Shown here: positions 36,647 to 49,100 of the stretch, piece by piece
How positions within the stretch are numbered: position 1 is the stretch's first letter
Layout of the letters: each line of letters opens with the position of its first letter
NCBI RefSeq assembly: GCF_964204645.1
Contig: NC_134033.1
Span: 11,057,155 to 11,121,154, forward strand
Direction of reading: 5' to 3'
DNA from: Tubulanus polymorphus
Taxonomy: Eukaryota > Nemertea > Palaeonemertea > Tubulaniformes > Tubulanidae
DNA length: 64,000 nt
Notes under the pieces: model-generated
What the model was told of the DNA's origin: nothing
What the model saw: only the letters and a program-made list of their open reading frames with translations
The model's database searches: none
Position numbers and translations under genes: made by a program

Positions 36647-37366
36647 CCTTAAAGGTCGACCCCCAGGCGCGGATCCAGACTAACGCACATGCAGCACGTG
36701 CGGTAGTCGCAGTTTTCGAATGCCCTTGAAAAATTGTTGTTTCGGGAAAAAACCAAATAAAAGGGCACACAATTTTTGCGCCATGAAAAAATAATTGCTA
36801 GGACTAGAGCAAAATGTGAATGAAAATAAATTGTCCAAAATCAAAAAAGCCAATCTAAGGCATTTTCCTTTACTCAAAAGGGCACTATTCTAAAAGAAAC
36901 ATTATTGTTGCTCTATTAATCTTATCGAAAAAGGGCAAATTTTGCCAAAAATCTAAAAAAGGCACAAGCAAATTGAATGTGTAGTTAAATTAAGTGGCAT
37001 GATACCAATAAATGGCACTCAAACTCGCTCGCTGGGCATTAATACTGGCCCTTTTCAAAGTTGGTGCCCTTTTTTCACTGTGCTGCAGTCACCGAATGGC
37101 CCTGGATCCGCGCCTGACCACAAGATGGTAACTGGACAAGCAGGACCCCGTGGTGAAGTTCTATTATCGATGTGTATATATGTATTTGTTTGTAAGTGCG
37201 TCTATATGTTTGCTAACTATTTGATAATTATCTGTTAGTCAACCGCATTAATTCTTGTAATTTTCTTAATCATTGTTTTGTTTTTGGGGGCTAAGCGACT
37301 TTATTTCTGGGGAGCAATGAAACAACAAATCCCGGTGATTCGAAATAACAAATTCTCGGTTGCGAG
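36647..37366. other. Intergenic, mostly a TIR element
   Basis: Dominated by the element at 36664-37116, which starts 18 bp after the GPCR 1 stop codon, so it probably lies in that gene's 3' UTR. Confidence 0.55.
36664..37116. mobile_element. TIR element, hAT-like ends
   Basis: 15-bp inverted ends caggcgcggatccag and ctggatccgcgcctg bound 453 bp. The ends differ from those of the 33388-34229 element at one position, and the inside has similar aagggcac motifs: same superfamily, different subfamily. Confidence 0.75.
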
Positions 37367-37621
37367 TCAATCACCACCCACAAAGGACCCAAAGTACATG
37401 GTGTGGTCTCCGTAGCCGGATTGAGACGAGATCTGTAACCCGGAGATCGAGTAGTCATTCTCACACGCTGATGTTATACGTATCTGATGCTTAGTACGTT
37501 TTTTCGTTATAAATTTTCCACAATTTCTAGGATCAAGATTATGTCGAATTCTAGCCATCCTTTCTCCGTGATTTCGGCAACGTCCATGCATCAAATGGAG
37601 CGCTCGAGTTGCGCTACTCAT
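37367..37621 (-). CDS. Hypothetical ORF, possibly a terminal exon
   Basis: 84 codons on the minus strand, ending in TGA. Composition is less AT-biased than the surroundings. An acceptor-like ttttcacatag lies ten bases before the ATG, and a minus-strand AATAAA lies at about 37300. I recognise no domain; two Cys in the second half. It may be the last exon of a gene whose other exons I did not find, or chance. Confidence 0.3.
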   Translation of the reverse strand: MSSATRALHLMHGRCRNHGERMARIRHNLDPRNCGKFITKKRTKHQIRITSACENDYSISGLQISSQSGYGDHTMYFGSFVGGD

Positions 37622-37960
37622 GGAAGGTAAACTATGTGAAAATGTATGAAAGTTTTACCAATTTTCCTCAACAAAGATAAACGTGTGTAAATTTATCATC
37701 GCAACTTAGTAATTCATTTTTCGATTCAAACATAATATATCATATCATATTCCGTTTATTATTGTTCTGAGATTCAATAGCCATATTACGGCATAGATAA
37801 CTTCATTAACTTTACTACCTTTGGTAAATCTGATAGTGGAATTCATTAAACATAATTGGATTTTGCACCGAAAGCGGTTATTCTTCTGAAAACTTGTTGA
37901 TTATGTCATTACGCTGTAAGTTAACCATCTCAGAGGTGTGTCCTTTCTCTCCCACTCGTA

Positions 37961-38977
37961 ATGGTACTAACAACTTCGACGATCGTAAACGAATCAAACT
38001 GGTCGAGGGAAAATTCTACAGTTGAAAAAGATTGTCGATTGAACAAGCAAAACGTCAACATCGGAATTGTGTACGTTTACTGTTTACCCGTGATTTGGAC
38101 GACGGGATTTTTCCTCAATGTTTGCACTTATTTTGTTCTCTTTCGTTTCGAATCGGAAGTTACCACGTATTACATTCTTCGTCTGCTGACAATAGCCGAT
38201 AATCTGTTTCTATTGGCCGCTGCCGTTACAAGGTCTGGATCATATTTTAACGGATTGCTTAAGTTCGGCGACGACATTTACTATTTTGACAACAGTGATT
38301 TCATTGGTCCAGTTCTCCAACGCCATGGAGGTGCTGCAGTAGATATTTCCAAAATGATTAGAAATCTACTGACGATGCTGATCAGTTTAGAACGATTGAC
38401 TGTCGTGTTCTTTCCCTTAAAATCTAGAATACTGTGCACTAAACGTAATTGTAACATAAGTTTATTGTTTATAGTTATTATAAGTCTCAGCACTCAAGGC
38501 TGGCATTATTTTAGTAGAGGTACTAAACAAACTAATGTCTTTTGCCCGTTTAGAGGAGTCCTGTGGGTTTTGGTGCGCCCTCCTGCCCGACTTTCAAAAA
38601 CAATGGGTCTGATACACATATTAGGAATATTAGTACCATTTTTTGGTATAGCTCTTGCAAATATGATTCTAGTAATTTCATTGCGTCGGGCCTCTAAACG
38701 GCGCTCAAAGATCAGCACTCAAAAAATAAATAATGACAACCAAGCTGTTTTACTAGCGATTTCGGTTATAACAGCATTTTCGTTATTCGAGATGCCGATG
38801 GCCGTGCATAAGTTTCTAAATGTATTTTTCAAATTTCAAGGTTTTATCCCAAATCTTAATTTCTTCTATGTGGCGTCCCTGTTTGTCCAGGTTGACTCAT
38901 CCGTCAATTTTATTGTTTATTGTTTTTCTAGTAAAAAGTTCCGATCGCTTGCGTTCAATGATTGTCACCGAAGTTAA
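37961..38977 (+). CDS. Rhodopsin-class GPCR 2, peptide-receptor-like, intronless
   Basis: 338 codons. The N-terminus of about 35 residues has three N-glycosylation sites (NES, NWS, NST). TM1 carries FFLNVCTYFVL; TM2 has LTIADNLFLLA with the conserved Asp; TM3 ends ISLERLTVVFFPLKSR (ERx); TM7 ends SSVNFIVYCFSSKKFRS (NFxxY). Seven hydrophobic segments and a short C-tail. The motifs place it in the same FMRFamide-receptor-like group as the receptors at 35684 and 41147, although overall identity between them is low by eye. The ligand is unknown. Confidence 0.82.
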   Translation: MVLTTSTIVNESNWSRENSTVEKDCRLNKQNVNIGIVYVYCLPVIWTTGFFLNVCTYFVLFRFESEVTTYYILRLLTIADNLFLLAAAVTRSGSYFNGLLKFGDDIYYFDNSDFIGPVLQRHGGAAVDISKMIRNLLTMLISLERLTVVFFPLKSRILCTKRNCNISLLFIVIISLSTQGWHYFSRGTKQTNVFCPFRGVLWVLVRPPARLSKTMGLIHILGILVPFFGIALANMILVISLRRASKRRSKISTQKINNDNQAVLLAISVITAFSLFEMPMAVHKFLNVFFKFQGFIPNLNFFYVASLFVQVDSSVNFIVYCFSSKKFRSLAFNDCHRS

Positions 38978-39262
38978 ATTGCGGATGTTAATTTCCAAAC
39001 TTTTTCGATTCGCTGCCCGTCGGTCTTATCTGAGCTATAACGACTTAAAAACCGGCGCGGCCACTGGGTGATCTAATATAATTTGATGAAAAAGAGAGCC
39101 GGAGAGGTGCTTGAAAAACATCGAGACCACAGAAATACCGTGAAATGAAATTTATTCGATATGCTATCATTTATCGATTGTTTGGAAAGCCTGAACGCGT
39201 AAAAAGTGTAATAACATTTCTGAACCGAGCACCCGATAACTCCTTAGAGATGATGACCCTCT

Positions 39263-39418
39263 TCATTTAAAAGCCCCTTGGCAGATTCTGTCGTAGCATC
39301 CAGTATTTCGAATTGATCTCACCAGCTCATTAATTTGTAGTTCCTTCTCTTCATCGGCTGCCGACAAGGCCCAGATGGATACAAATACTCCATAAAGTGG
39401 AAAAATAAATTTGAACAT
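39263..39418 (-). CDS. 51-residue secreted peptide precursor
   Basis: A 51-codon ORF, missed by length-limited ORF calling. It starts MFKFIFPLYGVFVSIWALSA, a clear signal peptide ending in an Ala-x-Ala-like site. An acidic stretch follows (ADEEKEL), then a C-terminal part with exactly two cysteines four residues apart, ending CYDRICQGAFK. An acceptor-like tatttctag lies six bases before the ATG, implying a 5' non-coding exon, and a minus-strand AATAAA (39151-39156) follows the stop by about 107 bases. There is no dibasic cleavage site, so if it is a neuropeptide-type hormone it would be used nearly whole. It lies between GPCR 2 and GPCR 3. I do not recognise the family. Confidence 0.55.
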   Translation of the reverse strand: MFKFIFPLYGVFVSIWALSAADEEKELQINELVRSIRNTGCYDRICQGAFK

Positions 39419-41146
39419 GTTGCCTAGAAATAATCGTATTCAGTTAACTTTCAATCATGGTTCATTGATAGCAACATGATATTCATTGAAATCCGCAAAT
39501 CAAAACTGATGCTTGTTTACGTATGGTTCTTAAGAATGAGCTTGAAAATTGAAAAATTATCATCTTGCGCCACGTATTGAATAATCCATCATTGTAGATA
39601 TAGATATGTGTATAAGAAATGATTGATAGAGAGATTATTATTATTCTTACGTGTTTCGTAGAGCTTTCGTAGAGCTGTGTGTTTGAACCTCTCCTGTTGC
39701 TGCAGACAGTGCGTTATGATGTATGATATCGACACTCAATATAATATACCAAGTTTTTCGAACGATGGTAATTTGAACCCAATTTTAAGTGGCACAAATC
39801 GATCCATCAGTTTTATACAGTCATGATATTTATGTAGAATTTCAATAAGTAAAATGCATACGTTTCAAGCGCTTCGTTTTATAAAGCCACATTCGAACTT
39901 ATGTTTCATTAGTAACCGGTGCTTAAAACAAGCATGTTACTGTACCGCCTCTAAGTCGAAAAGGAATATGAACTAATCTAAAATGGCATCGAGTGTTAAT
40001 TAATCCATATGACCAAGTTAAATCGTAATCTGTCTATTGGTTCACGAGATAACATGTGCTGGGTATTAAAGAACTTTTTGTTGAATTGATGGTAGAATCT
40101 TGGTGACAAGCTGGTATTTTCTTCTAGTCTGAAGCTGAGGTCTGAGGTCGGCTAGGCTGTTATCTGTATTGTACTGAACAACGAGATTATCTCGCAGCAT
40201 TTCGCATATGACTACTCTGTCAAACTAGGGTCAATCATTATAAATTTAGATTAGACTTTTTTTAATCGAAATTCTTTCCTCGTACTATCCACCAGACATT
40301 ATAAACATCTCAGTTCAACGTCCATTTAACATCGATTACCATCCACGACAATAAGATATCATATTCCATTTTGATGATATTCATTTTCCATAATTTCATA
40401 TCGAATGTTTGCAGTTTCAGTGTAAAAGTGGTTTCGAATTCCCATGACTAGGTGAGTCTGGGCGATCTATTTACATGGATCGATCACACTTCAACCAACT
40501 CTGTGAACCCTCACAGATAGATTCAGCTCGATCAGCCCGTTTTGTATCCCGATTTCTATTTATTCATTATATGTATTTTATCTGTTTAACTCAAACTGTA
40601 TAATATGCATGCTTCATGATAGAATATATGATAGTATAGCATTAGATTTAAAGATCAATATCGATATCAACATTGCCGCTGCTGGTTTCATCTCCAATTC
40701 TCATCAATTTTGCTTGGCTATTTTATCCCGGGCCATTTTATCTCTTGCCATTTTATCATGGGCCATTTTTCCTGGCTACTCGTACGTGGAAGCGAGTAGC
40801 ACCTGAGGCTTATCTATAATTCAGTATACGAACTCTCAGTAAGTCTGGCAATGTTGGATCAAACGTTGATATAAATCTGACATATATTCATATTGCCAGG
40901 ATAAATACGATTTTAGTGAAAATCAAATCAGATTTGCCAGGGGATATTTTAATCTAAGAAATCCCGCGTTATCGGGGGAGACCCTTATTCTCCATATTGC
41001 GTGTGTTCCGCGTGTAACATGCCTTCATGCATAGTAACAACATTTTAATACAAGATACCGTTATAGCTAGTTCGTAGATATATGTTTTCCGTTTCAAATC
41101 GCCAATCGACTATTTATTTTGCGGATTGTATAATTTGTTATACCAT
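39419..41146. other. Intergenic, no gene seen
   Basis: AT-rich sequence with no domain-bearing frame. A possible donor for a 5' non-coding exon of the 51-residue peptide gene lies near 39650 (minus, cacgtaaga). Confidence 0.45.
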
Positions 41147-42136
41147 TTATTTAACGCTTTTACGGCACGTAAGTTTCCTCAATGTTTCATAAAACTGTCT
41201 ATTAACGACGCAATACAATATGAAATTTACGCATGAATCGATATCGCTGGTGACGTACGCAATGTCCATCGCTAACTCCCAGATTATTGCATTCGGCAAA
41301 GCGTATGAACGTACCTTAGAAAATGTTGCCGGGATTTCTAAAACGAGAAACGTTATACTCATCGAAATAACCATTCGAGTCGCCTTAGAATCTCCTTTCA
41401 ATGTTTGTTGCTGGGCGCCTAATTTTTTTCGTTGTCTAAATTTCACGTACAATGTTACGATAAGGGCCGTATTGACAACGAGAATTATTGCGCAAGGAAG
41501 TATCAATCTAAAAACTGGATCTAATAGTTTATTGCATAACAGATATATTTTTGGATATTTGAATACGAGCCGATTATTCGGGCCATGGCAAGGATCTATA
41601 TAATCTTCTATCTTAAGGGTGAATGGGAAATATATAGGCCAGATGAAGAACAGAACGGTAGCCCCGGCGATTATACGATTCATGCGTTTTTTCGTCCACC
41701 ATTGACTGGCTTTTAGCGGGTACAAAATCGTCAAGAAACGTTCGGTCTGAATGAGAACCGTCAACCAGTTGCGCTGAAACATGAACGCTATGCGTATTAT
41801 GTAAGTTCCGTACGCGAACATTCCCGGATAGATGTTGAAAGGGTCGATGAAAACTTTATCGCCGTAATTTATGTAAAATAACAAATACCTCAAAGTATCA
41901 GCCAGAAAATGACCGATCAGATAACCAATATCGGCCAAAGCGAGACATTTTAACAAGTGTATAGAAGGGTGAGATGATTTCAACTCGGTAAACACAGCTA
42001 CTATTAATGAGTTCATCACCCATCCGGCGACCATAATCGGTGTTAGAATGAATATATTGATATAGAAACGACCGGACCATTCGTCGTACTGCATGGAGCA
42101 AGCCTCATCACGGCTTACGTTACGTAAGGAGGCCAT
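41147..42136 (-). CDS. Rhodopsin-class GPCR 3, peptide-receptor-like, intronless
   Basis: 329 codons from the ATG at 42136. The N-terminus has one N-glycosylation site (NVS). TM1 is IMVAGWVMNSLIVAVF; TM2 has LKCLALADIGYLIGHF with the conserved Asp; TM3 ends IQTERFLTILYPLKAS; TM7 ends SCVNFILYCVVNRQFYETL. The ERx and NFxxY motifs are shared with the two upstream receptors, but this gene is on the opposite strand and its sequence is the most divergent of the three. TAA overlaps an AATAAA-like string at the 3' end. The ligand is unknown. Confidence 0.82.
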   Translation of the reverse strand: MASLRNVSRDEACSMQYDEWSGRFYINIFILTPIMVAGWVMNSLIVAVFTELKSSHPSIHLLKCLALADIGYLIGHFLADTLRYLLFYINYGDKVFIDPFNIYPGMFAYGTYIIRIAFMFQRNWLTVLIQTERFLTILYPLKASQWWTKKRMNRIIAGATVLFFIWPIYFPFTLKIEDYIDPCHGPNNRLVFKYPKIYLLCNKLLDPVFRLILPCAIILVVNTALIVTLYVKFRQRKKLGAQQQTLKGDSKATRMVISMSITFLVLEIPATFSKVRSYALPNAIIWELAMDIAYVTSDIDSCVNFILYCVVNRQFYETLRKLTCRKSVK

Positions 42137-43187
42137 CAACTCTTCGTCACAAACACTACGAACATTTCATAACGGGTTACAAGCTGCACCACTCTAGCGG
42201 TTATGATTTTGATGCTGTTCTCATCCATCGTGTCGTTTGGACGCTTGTTTTCTATCTGATGTCATGTCTGAATTGGCTAGGAAGCATCCAACACCGGTTT
42301 AAACAGATCGATAAACTCACCGTCGTATAATAACAGATGATTACACTGAAAATCCGCGGGTAGATTCCTCATCATGATAGTCAGTCTTATATATTCGATA
42401 TTCCAAACTATTTGCCCACGGGCGCCTAGGTGATTTTTGCAAAAGATGAATTTACGTACGTCAGTGTATGATGTAGGGAGATTCTAAAATTATTCAAAAT
42501 CTCAAGGTGTTAAAATGGTTTCTTTAGAAATGACAGAAACTACGGCCGTAGGAACATTGAACATCTTAGAACATTCGCCATTGATTGCGGGTTTTATTTT
42601 TGAGCATTAAAGCAGTGGATATTCATTTTATTTAGTTACTGTCAGTTTTCTATCAAGTTTGTTTGATACATATGCTGAATGTATATATAGGCAGGCCTAT
42701 GTCGTCGGGTCCCGTGTTTACTCCACTGGAACAACAAAGGCTCGAATGTAAACCAATTTTGCCGATAGTATTCTGATCCAGAAAACCGTCAAAACACTGA
42801 ATATGAAATATGAAAATGACTTTACGATAGGCTTTCATGCAGTCGCATACACCTCGAGTGGTAGTCAGTTTAGTTTCACGATCGGATATTTTCACAAAAC
42901 CGATAAAAAGCTGTTTTTAAATTTGAATAGCTGCTTGGCGCTGGCGCTAACCGTTCACAAACCGATTTCAAACAAATGCGCCTTTAGACCGGTTACCGGT
43001 CTCTAATCTTCAATGGGACAGGTAACCAGTCTACAAAATAGCCGTATCCGTAAATTAGGGTTAGTGTGTGCCGAGGATTAAAAATCACGTGACCAGTACA
43101 AAATGGTGGACGTTCAACAACTCCTTCCTGTCGTCGTCGTCGTAAAACTACTTCAGCAGAGGCAAAATAGTGAAAGTTGAAGTGATA
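42137..43187. other. Intergenic between GPCR 3 and UVRAG
   Basis: Head-to-head promoter region of two divergent genes. No exon found. A TGTCGTCGTCGTCG-like triplet run lies just upstream of the UVRAG ATG in the probable 5' UTR. Confidence 0.45.
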
Positions 43188-46100
43188 ATGGCTGCGCTGA
43201 ATGTTTGGACGGATCGGCAACGACTGTTAGCGTTACCTACGAGACAGGTGAGTAGACATATCAACAGCACTGACTTCATTAAACTGTTCTTCAATCAAAC
43301 CCGGCATTACAAAAACAAGGCTGTCTGACCTGTCAAAAAAAAAGATGTAAGTCGGAGTCGCCTCGCTCGGATGAAGCTGCAGAGAGCGAGGCAGGAGAAC
43401 ACAGGTTCTACACTAACAGTTACCTACTAGGCTAGCAGTACGCTTAGCCCTACACCGATCACTTTGGAACTGGATATTTTACCCAATAAAGCATTATTCT
43501 AAGTAAGTTAAGTAGGCCAAAAAATTCCCAGCTGCAGCCCTCCTCAGTTTCTGTTGGCGTTAGCGCCGTTAAAAGAAATTGCTAAATCCTCGCATCCATG
43601 TCACTGCAATAGTATTGCCGGTATCCATTGGTCTGATAGAACAATGTGTTGAGGTTGCGGCCAGAACCGAGTCCTGTTTCACAAGGTACTGGGTTTGCTG
43701 TCACCTCGAATGGCTGGTATCATTTTTCGGTCATCCTTATTAGGCCAAATAAAAAAAATTAGTTGTTTATCGTCCTTTTTTTCAAAAAGCTTGGGTCGGC
43801 CGGGCGGTTTTTTTTTATTTTTTATTTTAGATCGAGTGTTGTAAATGATATACGGTTGATAAAATAAAGCATGTTTTCCATCGACTGGAAGTGTGGCGCC
43901 ACAAGCAATACAAATACAATTCAATTCATAGAATTTTATTAACTTAGATTTTAAAATCGCTCTAAATATGCTCCACAACCGGAAATCCACACTGTGTACG
44001 CTCCATAACCGAATATTGACTTCAATTTGTTATTCAGTGAACGTACTTCGTCGATCGATAAATCGTTTTGTTTGCTGCTATACTGTCCTACAATCGACAT
44101 GAAACGGTAGCTATGGCAAATATTTTCGATTGGAACCAAAATAGAACACGATAAAAAAAAAAAGATTGGGTCGGGTATTTTTCGTAGGGTCAGGCGGGGA
44201 CGATAAACAACTAATTTTTTTTATTTGGCCTTACCGAGATGACGTATTTTACCGAGATCAACCGAGATGACATGAAATATAACATATTTATTTATTCCTT
44301 ATCGATTTTTACAATTGAAATCATATTATATCAGTGATAAATGCCTGCTGGAGTCAAATTTTACATATTTTGTCGGATATTTTTGTAGAAAAATAACTTT
44401 TAACTTAATGATATCGTCGATCAATCAAATTCAATTAAGTTTTATTGCTAACCGAGATTACGTATTTGAAGTCAAAATTTTTTTTACAAAATATCCCGAA
44501 AAATATGTAAAATATGACTCTAGAAGGTATTTATTACTGATATAACATAATTTCAAGTTTTAAAATGGATAAGGAATAAATAAATATGTTATATTTCATG
44601 TCATCTCGGTTGATCTCGGTTCATGTCGGTAAATTACGTCATCTCGGTTATAAGGAGGACCCATCATTTTTTGGTATTTTTAAATCACATTTCAGAGACG
44701 TTTGAGGCATTTGAAGAATATATCGGCGCGGAATTTAGTTTTAAGCGGAACGAATATCACCGATGTTTCCGAGATCATTTCATATTTCACGCTGCATCTC
44801 GATGAAAAATCAAAAGGTAAAAATTTCACGCAAGGTTTCAGAAGCTTCTGTGCGGAGGAAAATGTTGGGTCGCATGGCATGGTTTTATAGAGCGCTACCG
44901 TTCTGTGTTTTAATAGGGGGCTCCAGTTAAAGTTAGTACAATAAAGGCCTATAAAACCATGCCTTTAAATATAGATTGATTCGTCAAATTCAAAGCCATG
45001 AACGCGTTATTTGTGTGCCGAAGTTTATGGTTTCCTTAGTGCATACAGCTTTGCCTGAAAAGATTGCCAAATTTGTTGAGAAAATATTGAAAAAGACGAT
45101 TTTAGTGACTACAGAGATTTCTTGGCAAATTTGAGCATGCAAAATGGTTTATACTTGTCAGCATTAAAAACTGAAAGTAATCAATAGCAATCAAAAACTG
45201 ATGGGGCACTTCTTCAGAAGTTAATGTGTATTAAAGAATGATGACATAGTGACAATTAAAATTGCATTGTAATCATGGTATCAGCAGTTAACTCAGGTTC
45301 ATCCATCGTTTCATCGTTGAACTGCTGTAGATTACATTATAATATTCATTCCGCTGTTACTTTGTAGAATTCTATAGAAGTGAATCGATCAAAGGATCAA
45401 TGGTAAAAATCATTTATTTTCTCAATCATCTGTGCCTGATAGCGTGAACCCGGTATATAACATATTCCGTGTGTTCACTATATTTTCAGAATCCTACTTG
45501 GCGTAGCTTTGATTTATGTCACATTCTCGATGGATCGTTCGTAGGTTTAACTTGTATCCTTTGAAACCGCTGAAACAGGGTCCCTACAACTCCTTGATTC
45601 CTTGAAAACTCAGCGTTCTAAACCATAAATATTTTCGAGGTCCTTGAATATCCTTGAATTTTGAGAAATTGGCAATTAGAAAATTTTTAGGTTTTCAAAG
45701 CCTCAAATTCAGGCGTAGTCAGGCCTACACACAGATTCCACCCAATTAAATGGTTTACTTAGATAATTAATACTTAACAATAATTGTTATATGAAAGTGA
45801 TGCATACACCCCTCTTAATTTGAAATTTTCTCCTTGAAAACCCCTTGAAAATTCCTTTAATTCTGGAATGACTGATACGTAGGGACCCTGTGAAAATATT
45901 GTCTCCAAAATAATGAAACGACTATAGCCTATATTCAGTCGAGCGATCGTTTTCATTTATCTCCCGTTTTCTTAACACAATTTGAAACAGCGTTCGTTAT
46001 TCGTGTTTGGGCCGGACCGGAGAAGCTTTTAAAATTAGTTCTAGAATGGTCTGTCGACCTCACCGGGCTGGTTTTACTAGGCAATCAGGTAATCAATTGA

Positions 46101-49100
46101 TCTTGAATTTAATACGTGCACCAGGGCTGCTGAAAAGAGATAGATGTGTTTAAACAGAAATCGAAACCTCCTTTAAGACTATCAGTTAACCCTTTCAGTG
46201 CTGACTAATTAATACCCTATAGTGCTGGAGAAAATTTGAAAATTCTAAATTCTAGTATTTCACTATGTTTGACACTTGCTGCCATTTTTCAATAGAGATA
46301 ATTACAAATTACTAATTACATCAATACACCGCAGTGCGGTGTACTAGCAAAATCCATCACTGATTTATACACCGCACTGCGGTGTAGACGCACTGAAAGG
46401 GTTAAGGGATGGAGAATGAATAGGGAACATTGCTGCAGAGAGAATCCTACAATAATAACAAAAGAACAGTCTGAAAATGCAACTGAAGCCAATGTAGTTT
46501 ATTCAGCGTTTCAACTATATCCTAATAGTCATCTTCAGGAATAAGGAATAGAAAACATTGCTGTTTTGGTGCGAATATCACAATGAGTATTTTTCCAACG
46601 TTTTCTAGTTGCAGCTCGACAGTATAAAACATAAACAGAATTCACTTATATTCGGCTTGTTCGATAGTTGGTTCGGATGTCCAGAATCGGAGGTACGTCC
46701 GTACAATGCATCGAGCTGTCTTCTTTTTGAATCATCGAAACGACTCGAAATCAGTTCAGATTATACTGAAAAAAATGTTTTTCAGATGAATTTATTGGCG
46801 GAAGATCGTCAGATTTTTCCCGTTGAAGCGAATCTAGTCAGAAATTCTTACGACACTAATTCATTATCGAGGTATAACTCACTACTCTCTCAATCGGATC
46901 CCCATAAAAACACTCAAATCAGTGTATTCAATTATTGTTATTCTTATTATTATTATTGTTATTGTTATTCTTTTTCCGATTTCTTTCTTTGTTATTTAGG
47001 ATAATGACGGTGCTTATTGTTATTGTTATTCTTTTTCCGATTTCTTTCTTCGCCGTTATTTAGGATAATGACGGTGCTCAGAGCTGTTAAGCAAACGCAA
47101 TCTTCCATAAATAAGACGAAATCTTCGATCGAAGATCACCTTTTACTGTCTCAAACTCGGTCTAGAAAGGTAAATTACTTGTAGCCGTTCAATTTAACGC
47201 TGAAAATGAAAAACAAGCAAGAAACATATAAGAAAAACTGATGCTTGTTTTGGCAAGAGCGCAAAAACTACCTAACATGATTTTACTGGAGATATTTACG
47301 TTTCTAGTTAGCTGTGCAAGAGATGTCCGACCTTCGCGTGAACAACGCACGTAAAGAATTAGACTGGCAAACTGCCAAGTTACAACAAGAGAAAGCTTTG
47401 CATGATCAACATTTATCGGCCAATCATCAAAGGAGTAAGTACGCTTGAAGTCCGCTAAAAAGCCACGGCTGGGACCAAGAAAAATATGCGTTATGATGAA
47501 TGGTATTTCATAGTATCGAGTTAATTTTGGCATCAATTTGTTCTCATAAAAATGTTGGTGTTAAAGTGAACATTGAGTGTTAAATCTAACTTCATAAACT
47601 ATTCATTTTCTGGGAGTTTACATTTCGGGGTTTGTTATCGAATGAAGTATTCGTGGTGGTCACACGAATGTAATTTTTTCTTGTATGTTTCTTGTTTACA
47701 GATATCGGATTACGCAATAAACACGAAACGTTGGTAAAAGACGAATTTCGTCTGCACGAAAAAATGAAACATTCCTCGCAATTACGTCAAGAATTCATCC
47801 ACGCGAACACGCAACTATTCCTGCGACAGAAACAACTCATTTCCGAACTGGCTTTAATTTATCCGATCGAAGAAGTTTCCGAAAACAAGTTCACGATCTG
47901 CGGCGTTCATTTGCCGAACTCGGAGGATTTCCAGGGTGCGTTCATCGTTGAGAACCAGGGTTGATAATTTTCCGCCGTGCGGCGGATTTTCGCCTTTTCA
48001 ATCAATTTTTATCATTTCTCAGATTGATGCAAATCCGTTGAAAAAAATGTGGGGTGGGGTGGTGAGGATAATGGCATCTTAAGGATAGATTGGTATGACC
48101 ATAAAAGCGTTTCCCGATCTATTTTTAAATGCGATCATTTTTAGCCCACTTGGGACTTTAGACGGAATCCAGTTATTTTGGGAAGTTTTGAAGACGCTTC
48201 AAGGTAATGTCTTGATATTTGGGTTACACATGTATCTACCCTAGACACATCTTCAGCCCAAAAACTGGCCCTGTCAGATTCAAGATGGCCGACTGGCAGC
48301 CATTGTAGTTCGCCAAAATCAGCACTTTTTACACATTTTTGAACTTTTTGAGGGAAATTTTGAAGACGCTTTGAATCAATTACCTTGATCTTTCGGATAT
48401 ATGTGAATTCCCCCAGGGCCCATCAGCATAACAAAAATTGGGTCGATCGGACTCAAGATGGCCGTCCTATGACCTTTTTAGTGCCCAAAAATGTGAATTT
48501 TGGCCCAAATTCTGAGTCCTGTAGCTTCCTACTGGTTTATCATTTCTCATTGCAATTTGTGATGGGTATTCTTTGGAAAGGGATGTTTTATACCTGAGAC
48601 AGGTATTTTTCATCAGCCAATTATGACGCAATTGGCGGCCATCTTGGTGTCAGCAGTACTCATTCGTAAGTGGGAAAAAGTTTTTCCACATTATATTGAT
48701 ACCTAAGCGTATTTTGTTACCACAATCATTTAGAAAGTTGTAGCTCATAACGTGTTCTATGATTGTGGTGAGTTTCAAGGTCATTGGTTTTTGTATATGG
48801 CCACCGGGGGGCGTTGAATAATGCAATATCTTAGTATTTCTATATTATATTCGTATCAATGCATATTTTGTAACCACAATCAATTGCAAAGTTGTAGCTC
48901 ATGACATCATCTATGATTGTGGCAAGTTTTAAGGCCATAAGTTATTCTATATGGTCACCAGGGGGCGTTGAATAGTAGAATAACTTAGTATTTCCTTATT
49001 ATATTGGTACCTAGGCATATTTTGTTACCATGATCAATTACAAAGTAATAGTTCGTGACATGTTCTATGTGGTGAGTTTCAAGGTCATTGGGTTTTGAAT

